NCBI GenBank assembly: GCA_022661535.1
Contig: JAKULF010000001.1
Coordinates: forward strand, 310,001 to 374,000
Reading direction: 5' to 3'
DNA from: Eutypa lata
Lineage: Eukaryota; Ascomycota; Sordariomycetes; Xylariales; Diatrypaceae
DNA length: 64,000 nt
Shown: one piece after another, positions 47,961-57,658 of the stretch
Layout: every line of letters starts with the position of its first letter
Numbering within the stretch: position 1 is the stretch's first letter
Program-made: the position numbers and the translations under genes
The notes under the pieces: model-generated
The model's input: only the letters and a program-made list of their open reading frames with translations
Database searches by the model: none
What the model was told of the DNA's origin: nothing

Positions 47961-48463
47961 ATGTTTTGTCTACGGAGGTAAGATCCGTTAGTCCTTCTAT
48001 TGGTTATGGCGACAACTAACTCTAGTCTTTTAGCTGGCTCCCCCTCCTTTTTATCCCGACCAATGCCTCGCCGGCGTTCATTTTCCTCTTCTTCGTCTGC
48101 ACATACTTCTTAAACCGCCCATGTGTCTACTGCTCAGTGCTACTTCTCATTCTGTTCGCAACCTCGTGTTATTGGTCAGATCAATGCTTTTTCGACTTTA
48201 GCAGTAATTGGTTTGAGCCGCGACCGCCGACATCAGCAACATGTCCTATAGACACTTCGATATCGGAGGATGTCGTCAGCGGATTTAATGCAACCGCGGT
48301 CGAGATGCTCAACACAACCGCAAATGCTTTGGCTGGAGTTGCGGCAGAAGAATTCACCAGAAGAAAGACAGAATGGACTGGCATTGGTGTTGAGTGGCTG
48401 AGAAGCCTTCTAGGGCGGAGGGAATGGAGGATTGAGTGTATGGATTTGTATATCCGTCTATAA
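47961..48463 (+). CDS. Small unknown membrane protein
   Basis: Two exons (47961-47977, 48034-48463) give 148 aa, starting MFCLRSWLPLLFIPTNASPA. Two close hydrophobic segments, near residues 7-33 (FIFLFFVCTYFL) and 37-52 (VYCSVLLLILFATSCYW), sit at the N-terminus. They are followed by an acidic, S/T-rich lumenal or cytosolic region and a conserved-looking tail WTGIGVEWLRSLLGRREWRI. Five cysteines cluster in or beside the membrane part. The compact WLRSLLGRREW end suggests selective constraint, and I believe similar proteins exist across Sordariomycetes, but I cannot name the family or a function. The first exon of 17 bases is inferred: it gives the only in-frame ATG through a canonical GTAAGA donor. 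A downstream ATG-less model would lose the first membrane segment. Confidence 0.72.
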
Positions 48464-49455
48464 GTGGATGGTTTTTTATATTATACTACCTTGGCAACGT
48501 TGTTAATAGCGAGCATGGTACAAACGAAAATAGTTGCTCATCATAGTCTACGCCTAATCAAAGAACCAACGTCTGGTTTGAAATATGCTGAAGACTATAA
48601 TGAGTTGCTAAAACTGCCGAAATGCTAGGTTTATTTACTATCATGGGATTTGCTCTCTACGGCGCATTTGATTATTTGCATCAAACTCCACGTACCAGGC
48701 CAAATGCACAGTATACCACCTGTATTGCCTCAGCGACCACTAGGCATACTCACACGCTTCCTGCAGAGGTCCACCGATACAATGGGATGGTTTATTAGGC
48801 ACATATAAACAGGAACACTAGTATCAGACAACCTCACATACGTAAGAAATGCCTATTATATGAACCAATACAAAAATATGTATTGGTATGTAACGACCGG
48901 CGGTAAGAGGCATCGATCCTTGAGGCAGAAAATGCTTTCTCACATGCTTCCATAATCGGCGTCAAATGATTTATCTAGAGCACAAGATAGAGGAAGACTC
49001 AACTATAGCTAGATCCTTAGAATAAAATTCCAGAGAACTTGCCTAAGCTCACCTACAATAAAATGTGCCCATGGTACAATTTTTGTTGGAAGAAGAAAAG
49101 AAGAAGAAGAAAGGATCCGAATTTTCGCAACGGCTCTTTTAACTAAAGTCGTTGTGTCAAATTGAAGACTTCCTATTGGGGCTTGGACTATGTGTGATGT
49201 GGTCCAAGCTCCCTCTTAGCTGTCGCCGTTAGCCAGAGCCAATCACATCAATGGGAAATAATCGCTAAGTTAATTGTCTCCAGGTAATCCCGAATGAGAG
49301 AGAGCGAATAGCAGCAACCAACTTCTTGAGGGAAGACGAGCAAATACGTCAACACCTCTATTTAGAACCTCTAATTCTCGACGCCATACAATTTTTAACC
49401 TGCATTTTCTCTTCTTTTTTCCTTATATACCCCCTAATTCCGTCAGGACGACACG
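48464..49455. other. Intergenic region
   Basis: No gene is seen. A perfect 9-bp stem with a 6-base loop (ACCAATACA..TGTATTGGT) lies at 48864-48887. A GAAGAAGA purine run is near 49091-49113. The last part is the promoter of the complex I gene. Confidence 0.55.
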
Positions 49456-52024
49456 ATGCTGCGACAGTCATTAGCTCGTTCGGCTTGGCGGACAGGCAGA
49501 TATGCCGCCAAATCCTCAAGAGCTTTTTCTGCGACAGCTCAACGACCGGCTGAGGTGGAGTTGACAGTCGGTCAGTATTTTCCACCGCTATGATATCAAT
49601 TGATGATGTCTTTGTTATAATACGACTGCTAACAACAAGATAGATGGCAAGAAAGTATCAATAGAAGGTATATACCGAACTTCATACCCCGACCGCGCGA
49701 TATCCCCGACCCTACTGCTCTTATACTAATTACAATCACAGCTGGGTCTGCTTTGATCCAAGCATGCGAGAAGGCGGGAGTCACAGTTCCAAGGTCAGCA
49801 ACCTATAAGATCCCAATTGATTCATGAGAGTGTCTTTATTAGAGCATATTACTAATTCTTCACAGATATTGTTATCATGAGTACGACCGCCTACCCTCTA
49901 TTCGACCACCGAAGACGACCCGCTTGCTGACAAACCACAAATAGGAAGTTGATGATTGCCGGTAATTGTCGTATGTGTCTCGTCGAAGTTGAAAGGGCAC
50001 CGAAACCCGTAGCATCCTGCGCATGGCCCGTGCAACCCGGCATGGTCGTCAAGACCAATTCGCCACTTACACATAAAGCGAGGGAGGGAGTTATGGAATT
50101 CTTGCTAGCAAACCATCCCCTGGATTGCCCCATCTGCGATCAGGGTGGTGAATGTGATCTTCAAGATCAGTCGATGCGGTACGGTGCAGACAGAGGACGG
50201 TTTCACGAGTTGGACGGCAAGCGTGGCGTGGAGGACAAGAACATCGGTCCACTCATCAAGACCTCTATGAACCGATGCATTCACTGCACACGATGTATCC
50301 GATTTGCCAACGATATTGCCGGTGCCCCAGAGATGGGCTCGTTCGGCCGAGGAAACGATATTCAGATTGGCACATACCTGGAGCAGAACCTCGACTCGGA
50401 GATGTCCGGAAACGTCATCGACCTCTGCCCCGTCGGTGCTTTGACCTCGAAACCCTACGCTTTCCGAGCCCGCCCATGGGAGTTAAAGAAAACCGAAACG
50501 ATTGATGTCCACGATGCTCTAGGCTCTGCCGTCCGCGTTGACTCTCGTGGTCTTGAGGTTATGCGTGTTCTACCCCGCCTGAATGACGATATTAATGAGG
50601 AATGGATCAACGACAAATCCCGTTTTGCCTGTGATGGTCTTAAAACCCAACGGCTAACCATGCCCTTGGTGCGGAGAGAAGGCAAGTTTGAGCCTGCGAG
50701 CTGGGAGCAGGCTCTGACGGAAATTGGCCATGCCTATCGGCAGGTCGCCCCTAACGGTAATGAATTCAAGGTAATTGCTGGTGAGCTGACCGAGGTTGAA
50801 TCCTTGGTGGCTATGAAGGATCTCGCCAACAAGCTCGGCTCTGACAATCTCGCCCTCGACATGCCCTCTGGAAACGGCCCTGTTCCTCATGGTGTGGATG
50901 TCAGATCAAACTATCTCTTTAACTCTAAGATCTGGGCTGTCGAAGATGTGGATGCCCTGCTGCTTGTAGGCACGAACACCCGACACGAGGCCGCCGGTTT
51001 GAACGCCCGCATCCGAAAGCAGTGGCTACGATCAGACCTAGAGATTGGTGTTGTTGGCGAAACATGGGATTCGACGTTTGAGTTTGAGCACCTGGGTACG
51101 GACCTAGCGGCTCTAAAGAAGGCATTGGCTGGTCCCTTCGGCAAGAAGCTTCAGGCGGCTAAGAAGCCCATGATCATCGTTGGTTCCGGCGTCACGGATC
51201 ACCCTGATGCTAAAGCTTTCTACGAACAGATTGGTACCTTTGTTGACAAGCACGCCACGAACTTCCTGACCCCAGAACACAACGGTTTCAACATTTTACA
51301 AAGGGCAGCTTCTAGAGCCGGTGCTTTCGAAGTTGGCTTCGTCGTGCCTTCACCCGAGGTCGCCGAGACCAAGCCTAAATTCGTCTGGCTTCTAGGTGCT
51401 GATGAGATCAACGAGGCTGATATCCCCAAGGATGCTTTCGTTGTCTACCAAGGGCACCACGGTGACCGTGGCGCTCAAATCGCCGATATTGTTCTACCCG
51501 GTGCCGCCTACACAGAGAAGGCCGGTACCTACGTCAACACTGAAGGTCGTGCACAGATCACTCGTGCCGCGACGTCATTACCTGGTGCTGCTCGGACGGA
51601 CTGGAAGATTATCCGTGCCGTCAGCGAGTTCCTTGGTGTGCCTTTGCCTTACGATGATGTCGCCATGCTACGTGACAGGCTAGTGGAGATTAGCCCAGCC
51701 CTCGCCTCTTACGATATCGTCGAACCTACGTCCCTACAGCAGCTTAGCAGGGTGCAATTAGTAGATCAAAACAAGGGTTCGAAGTCGACTGGCGAACCTC
51801 TGAAGAAGGTTATCGATGACTTCTACTTCACAGATGTTATCTCAAGAAGGTAAGCTACCAAGCTGTCCCTAGCAAATCATGAATGTATTACTAATATTTG
51901 ACACAGCTCACCGACAATGGCGCGGTGCTCAGCATCGAAGAAGACGGGCAACCCGGAGACGAACTTTATGGCGCCTGGCATGACGGACGATAGACCAATG
52001 GGTCAGGTCGCTTATGGTGCGTGA
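49456..52024 (+). CDS. nuo-78: NADH:ubiquinone oxidoreductase 75-78 kDa subunit (NDUFS1 family)
   Basis: Six exons (49456-49570, 49644-49667, 49742-49793, 49866-49880, 49945-51849, 51907-52024) give 742 aa. A mitochondrial presequence covers about residues 1-35 (MLRQSLARSAWRTGRYAAKS). The [2Fe-2S] cluster N1b ligands are in YCYHE, then GNCRMCLVE and ASCAW. Cluster N5 ligands are in NHPLDCPICDQGGECDLQ, and N4 ligands in CIHCTRC and IDLCPVGAL. A molybdopterin-oxidoreductase-like domain without cofactor fills residues 270-690. The protein sits at the matrix tip of complex I and passes electrons from FMN towards ubiquinone. Length is normal. The N-terminal coding region is cut into small exons, one of only 15 bases that carries the first cluster ligand; the last exon adds a conserved C-terminus. 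The symbol follows Neurospora usage. Confidence 0.96.
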
Positions 52025-53132
52025 AGAGGGGTTGTAGATAACTACTTTGGCTAGGCGTGTGGTGTGAGATATACCTAGAGTGAAACATAACAACAACACA
52101 CAAAAAAAGAGAGAAAAGGGCCTCACTAGATAGATAGTTAGTCGTGTGATTACCACGAAAACTACCAGGCTAGATTTTTCTTTGTCGCCGTTCGGCTGCA
52201 CGCGCATTTGTCATGTACATATAGCATGGAATTGAACTGAAGGTAAAAAAAGTACAAACAGGATTCTTGTGATGTTCGTAGGTATGATGCTGAAGTGGAA
52301 ATCGTATAAGATGATTATCTGCCTAGATACAAGATATGTCCTATGGTAGGTTAGCAAAACTGAAAGCGAAAGCAACGAACTGCCAGATCCTAAGGGATAT
52401 ATGTAAATACACTTGATAGGACTTTGGTGTCTTCCAGGTCCAAGACCCGGAACAAGAGGCTATCTGTCTTTCCCCATTTAGGTATACAGAGGGATGAGAT
52501 TCTCATGTTTAATTGAATCATAGAGCAGAGATGGTACTACGCGTTTCATCACTCACCCAGTTGCAGGGCAGCGCCCTTTGTTATTATTGCCTGCAGCAGG
52601 CAGTATACCACACACCGCGTGTATAGAACTCTTCTTTACACACATGGATCCAGGCAATTGGCTGCGATCTATCATGGTTACTGCCGGCATGAATATGTTG
52701 AGACCGCCGTGTTGTTTAAGCTCTTCGACCTAGCAAATGCTAAAGAGTAGTTTCCATACGATACGATCAAAGATGCTGAGTCTTCGGCAAAAACTTAGCT
52801 CAAGCAGCCTACAGCCTAGAATTCGGTTCTTTTATTTTAATGAGCGGTAATGATATAGGTAGTTAGCATGAAGCGTACGCCATGTCACTAATAACATAGA
52901 GTGATGTCGTCTTGGCGAAGCTGATGGGTGACAACTCCTGAGACTGTCACATATAAATAGTATTGCTCGATCGAGTACGTACGTATATATATCTTGTGCG
53001 TATATATTATGATTCTATTCGCCCACCACAGATCCCATGATATATCACCCACCCTCTAATGAGATCAATTACTTCCTAGCTGGTGAATTCCATATCTGTC
53101 TATCTACCTCTCTTGTCTCTCTATCTATCTAT
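52025..53132. other. Intergenic region
   Basis: No gene is seen between these two converging genes. Short palindromes (GGGCAGCGCCC near 52566 and CTGCAGCAGGCAG near 52592) and an AT/GTAC run near 52975-53010 are the only visible structure. Confidence 0.55.
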
Positions 53133-54442
53133 CTACCGCGTATCATCCTCCGCAAACTTATTCGTCCAAAACACGCGCAGGTGCTTTCCCCTGCCCGCCT
53201 CGGCAACGAGCTCGACCTCCTTAGGCGTGAGCTTGAAGCCGGGCAGGCGGCTCATGTAGCTCTGCAGGCGCTGCTCGCTCGAGCTCGTCGTGACGGCCAC
53301 GATTCCCTGGTCGACGACCCACCGCAGCGCGACGTCCCCCTCGCTGACGCCGTACTTCCGCGCCAGCTCCGCGTACAAGGGGTCGACGGGCCCCGGCTTC
53401 CCCTTGGTCACGGCCGTCAGCGGCGCGTACGCCGCTACCGCGATGTGCTTCGAGCGGCAGAAGTCCACTAGGTTCCCGTGCTGGAGGTAGGGGTGGTATT
53501 CGACTGTGGTGGGATGGCATGGGCTGGTTAGTAGTGAGACGCTAGTTATGGTTCCTAGTAGGGACCGAGGTATATATATATATATATATATTCATTGAAA
53601 AATGTTTCCTTTGGGTGGTTTTTACCCCCTATCTAGGCTAGGGAAATAGGGGACTATCTAGGCAAGGAAAGACTTCCAGAAAACGACTTACTCTGATTGA
53701 CGGCGGGCGGGATCGTAGCCGTCTCGAGGATGGTCTCCAGGTCCTGCTGCAGGAAGTTCGAGACGCCGACCGACCTCGCCCTCCCGGACGCCTTGATCTC
53801 CTCCATCTCGGCCCAGATCGCCTGGAGCTGCTCGGGCGAGCTCGCCATGAAGGGGCTGTGGACGAGGTACAGGTCCACGTAGTCCAGGCCGAGCTTCTGG
53901 AGCGACTTGGCGAAGGCCGTCGGCACGTCCTGCCCGTGCACGTTCTTCAGCTTCGTCGTCACGAAGAGCGAGGCGCGCGGCACGCCCGCCTTCTTGATCG
54001 CTTGTCCGAGCTCGGTTTCGTTCCTGTACGCTGTGCGCTCGAAAAGGGGACAACATGAGCAATATGGTCTTATCTTCACTCTCCACCTAACTCCTGATAA
54101 TAGGGAGGGTGTCGGGGTCAAATGATGGATGGTTGGCATGCGCCACTAGATTACATACATTCGGCACCGTCCAGGTGGGTGAATCCCGCCTTGATCGCCT
54201 TCGTTGTGTAATCGATTATATCTTCAGCCTTTTCTCCCTGGCGAGCGGTCCCTAAACCGTAGGCGAGCTATTTTAGATATTAGGTTAGATAGTGCTTATT
54301 TTATTGGCACTTTGTAGAGTGCATTGCGTACCATTGGGATCTCATTTCCATCGTTTAACTTCAGTGAAGGAATGTACTCTGGGTGTTGTTTCGGCGCTTC
54401 ACCCGAGGCGTTCGGCTTGAACGAGGCTGTAATAGAATGCAT
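53133..54442 (-). CDS. Aldo-keto reductase
   Basis: Four exons on the minus strand (54442-54332, 54267-54159, 54030-53692, 53503-53133) give 309 aa, normal for the family. The catalytic tetrad is visible: Asp in FTHLDGAE, Tyr in [10 protein letters not shown], Lys in LFVTTKLKN and His in [14 protein letters not shown] and NQIEYHPYLQ are further family signatures, and the NADPH phosphate-binding region lies near [14 protein letters not shown]. It is a cytosolic TIM-barrel oxidoreductase that reduces aldehydes or ketones with NADPH. The nearest fungal relatives act on xylose, glycerol or 2,5-diketo sugars, and the substrate cannot be chosen by eye. The start at MHSITAS was preferred over an in-frame ATG 22 codons upstream (54508), because the added stretch shows no conserved feature. 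The junction after the catalytic Asp gives Ser-Tyr where relatives usually have a residue before Tyr-Gly. Confidence 0.92.
53571..53591. repeat. TA dinucleotide repeat inside an aldo-keto reductase intron
   Basis: About ten TA units lie in the third intron (53504-53691) of the aldo-keto reductase gene. Confidence 0.85.
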
Positions 54443-55657
54443 CTTGTGCTTTTCACCACTACTAAACCAAAGAGAGGGTGAGAAGGGGGATTCGTAGGCA
54501 AATATCAAATGATAGGAGTTGTACTTGAAGCATCGGCAAGGGGCCGGCGATACAGTTAATAGGACATCAACTTTATTATACTCGGCATGATGCCTATAGC
54601 CTTGGAGCTAAGGGGACTAGCCCGAACATGTAAGTAACATTAGTGCCAGTCAAACCGGATAGTCGCAGATACATAATAAGAAGTAGGCAGTCTGGGATTT
54701 TCCAAGGCTATCTAAGTTAGGTACGTAACTTAGTTCTCTTACTCGGCATGCGGCAGCGGATATCGTAACATGCAGGTATGATCACATCATAATGGTGAAC
54801 AACAGACCAATACAAATAAGTAATAAACCAAACAATCTCAAAGTGTGATCTTTACCAATTACTTAGGTACCTATTTATTAAGTACATAGCTTCCGCAGTT
54901 CCCGTTTATTAAACACCTACCCAGCTCCCGGCCAGCCGGCTTACACCGTGCAACTGCTCATCTCCGGCAGGCCGGTCCTATGTCACCAAAAACGCGGGGC
55001 ACTGCTATTCGGATGGATGACGTTATCCCGTCAATTCCCTATTGGTGGGTCCGATCGTCAAACTGCCAAAAAGTTACAGAGGGGTATTGGTACTTGGGCC
55101 TGTAGTTATCTCGCCTTGAATATCCGATAATAGCCCTTAACTTCCTCTTATGTTATGAATGATTTGAAATGAAACTTTTTCGTTAAATCCTAATTATAGC
55201 GAGATATTTTATAAAAATTAACAAACGTGTTTTGCTGTTTCCTATGAACTTCCTAGTAATGTATGTGCATTTTTGTAGGTTCTCAAATGCTGACCTAATA
55301 GCTTCATAACGAGTGACGTGAGTGTGATACCTTGATAAAAGAGAACTAGATGATTTGCTTATACGTAGCTTCAAGCTTGCCACTCGGTCGGGGTTTCTCT
55401 TTATGCATCATCGCCTAAGTTAGAGCTACCTACTTACCTACATATATCTTGACTTACATTATGTACCTATCGACTACTGCAGCTTTACTTCATAATACCT
55501 TTTGTATATGCTCTCAAGTAAATCGGTACCCCACGACATTCTTTCCCTCATTTATCGCATTACGTTTTCGTTCCTAGATACCCTAAGCCAATATTCTCTT
55601 TAATTACTGCCAACCCCCCTCCGAAAAAAGGCGGGTATAAATACAAGATATTCCTAT
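54443..55657. promoter_or_regulatory. Divergent intergenic region between the aldo-keto reductase and SelO genes
   Basis: No gene is seen. A TATA-like TATAAATA at 55634-55641 lies only 17 bases before the first ATG of the SelO gene, which bears on start choice there. Bases 55140-55270 are AT-rich. Confidence 0.5.
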
Positions 55658-57658
55658 ATGCTCTCCCACCAGCTCTTGCGCCGAAGTCTCGTCCCACAGC
55701 TCCGATTCGCGCAAATGGCGGCAGCAGCGAATCTTTCCACCACCTCCTCTGCCCCAGCGAACGACGTTGACGTATCGATAAACGACATACCTAAGTCATG
55801 GACCTTCACGTCGAAGCTCCCGGCGGACTCGCTGTTCCCGACACCAGCAGCCTCACACAAGACGCCGCGCGACGAGATCCTGCCACGGCAGGTGCGCGGG
55901 GCCCTATTCACATGGGTGCGGCCAGACCCGCACCTGCACCCGCCCCCGGAGCTGCTGGGGGTCAGCCGGGCGGCGATGCGGGATCTCGGGATACGCGAGG
56001 GCGATGAGGCAACGGCAGACTTCCTTGCCACGGTCGCGGGCAATAAGATCCAGGGGTGGGACGAGAACAAGAATGAAGGAGACGGGTACCCATGGGCGCA
56101 ATGCTATGGCGGGTTCCAGTTCGGGCAGTGGGCGGGCCAGCTAGGCGACGGGCGCGCCATCTCGCTCTTCGAGACGACGAACCCGGCCTCGGGGATCCGC
56201 TACGAGCTGCAGCTCAAGGGGGCGGGCCTGACCCCCTACAGCCGCTTCGCGGACGGCAAGGCGGTGCTCCGCAGCAGCATCCGCGAGTTCGTCGTCAGCG
56301 AGGCGCTGCACGCGCTGGGGGTGCCGACGACGCGCGCACTGAGCCTCACCCTGCTCCCCGGTGTCAGGGTGCGCCGCGAGACGACCGAGCCCGCCGCCAT
56401 CGTCGCGCGCTTCGCGCAGAGCTGGCTGCGCATCGGCACCTTCGACCTCCTGCGCGCCCGCGGCGACCGCGACCTCATCCGCCAGCTGGCCACGTACGTG
56501 GCCGAGGATGTACTGGGGGGCTGGGGCGCCCTGCCCGCCCGCCTGGAAGATCCCGACAAAGCAGCAGAGCTCGCGTCGTCACCGCCGGGGCGCAGCGTCC
56601 CCGCCGATGCGGTCGAGGGACCCGCCGAGTCGGCCGAGAATCGCTTCGCGCGCTTGTACCGCGAGATCGTGCGGCGCAATGCGGTCACGGTGGCGAAGTG
56701 GCAAGCCTACGGGTTCATGAACGGGGTGCTGAACACCGACAACACGTCTATCTTTGGGCTTAGCATGGACTACGGCCCGTTTGCGTTCATGGATAATTTT
56801 GATCCCATGTACACGCCGAATCACGACGATCACATGCTACGGTATAGCTATCGGAACCAGCCTAGTATCATCTGGTGGAATCTAGTACGGCTGGGAGAGG
56901 CGCTAGGCGAGCTGATAGGGGCAGGGTCACGAGTGGACGAGGAGGCCTTCGTCAAAAACGGTGTTAAGGAGGAAGAAGCCGACGACATCGTGAAAAGGGC
57001 CGAGAAGATTATCATGCAAATCGGCGAAGAGTACAAGGCGGTCTTCTTGGGAGAGTACAAGAAAACCATGACGGCTAGGGTAGGGCTCAAGAATTTCAAA
57101 GATAGCGATTTCGAGGAGCTTTTCAGCGAAGCCTTAGATAGCATGGAAGCCCTAGAGCTGGACTTTAACCTCTTCTTCCGCCGCCTGAGCGATGTAAAGC
57201 TTAGCGAGCTCGAGACAGAAGAGGCGCGGCAAGAGAAGGCCGCTGTTTTCTTTTACAAAGACGTCCTCACAGGGAAAGGGGGTGACCAAGAGGGCCGCAA
57301 GCGAGTCGGGGGATGGCTCGGCAAGTGGCGGCAGCGCATCCTCGAAGACTGGGCAGATGGAGAAACCACCATCTCCGAAGAGCAGGACCAGGAGAGGATG
57401 CAAGCCATGAAGAAAGTTAACCCTAACTTCATCCCTAGGGGATGGATCCTGGACGAGGTCATCAAGAGGGTAGAGAAGAACGACGAGAGAGACGTGCTAG
57501 ACAGGGTTATGCACATGTCGCTGCATCCATTCGAAGATAGCTGGGCGGGGCGCGCGTTTGAGGGCAGAGAATACGGCGGAGATAAAGACGAAGAGACGAG
57601 GTGGACCGGCGACGTGCCTAGAACGGGCAGGGGATTGCAGTGCAGTTGTAGCTCCTAA
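55658..57658 (+). CDS. SelO (UPF0061/Fmp40) pseudokinase protein AMPylase, Cys form
   Basis: This single exon encodes 666 aa. The first 20 residues (MLSHQLLRRSLVPQLRFAQM) are an Arg-rich, acid-free mitochondrial presequence. The SelO core is plain: GIRYELQLKGAGLTPYSRFA, then DGKAVLRSSIREFVVSEAL near residues 182-215, MNGVLNTDNTSIFGLSMDYG near 355-372, followed by PFAFMDNFDP. SelO folds like a kinase but binds ATP flipped and transfers AMP to Ser/Thr/Tyr of mitochondrial proteins involved in redox balance. The C-terminus ends CSCSS; animal SelO has selenocysteine at the third position from the end, so this fungal form carries Cys there. A poorly conserved insert at about 285-310 (EDPDKAAELASSPPGR) is family-typical in position. 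A second in-frame Met at residue 20 would remove the presequence. Confidence 0.94.
   Translation: MLSHQLLRRSLVPQLRFAQMAAAANLSTTSSAPANDVDVSINDIPKSWTFTSKLPADSLFPTPAASHKTPRDEILPRQVRGALFTWVRPDPHLHPPPELLGVSRAAMRDLGIREGDEATADFLATVAGNKIQGWDENKNEGDGYPWAQCYGGFQFGQWAGQLGDGRAISLFETTNPASGIRYELQLKGAGLTPYSRFADGKAVLRSSIREFVVSEALHALGVPTTRALSLTLLPGVRVRRETTEPAAIVARFAQSWLRIGTFDLLRARGDRDLIRQLATYVAEDVLGGWGALPARLEDPDKAAELASSPPGRSVPADAVEGPAESAENRFARLYREIVRRNAVTVAKWQAYGFMNGVLNTDNTSIFGLSMDYGPFAFMDNFDPMYTPNHDDHMLRYSYRNQPSIIWWNLVRLGEALGELIGAGSRVDEEAFVKNGVKEEEADDIVKRAEKIIMQIGEEYKAVFLGEYKKTMTARVGLKNFKDSDFEELFSEALDSMEALELDFNLFFRRLSDVKLSELETEEARQEKAAVFFYKDVLTGKGGDQEGRKRVGGWLGKWRQRILEDWADGETTISEEQDQERMQAMKKVNPNFIPRGWILDEVIKRVEKNDERDVLDRVMHMSLHPFEDSWAGRAFEGREYGGDKDEETRWTGDVPRTGRGLQCSCSS

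Noticed and set aside
48864..48887. Perfect 9-bp hairpin ACCAATACA..TGTATTGGT
   Set aside because: Too short and isolated to assign as a terminator or mobile element; such hairpins occur by chance in AT-rich DNA.
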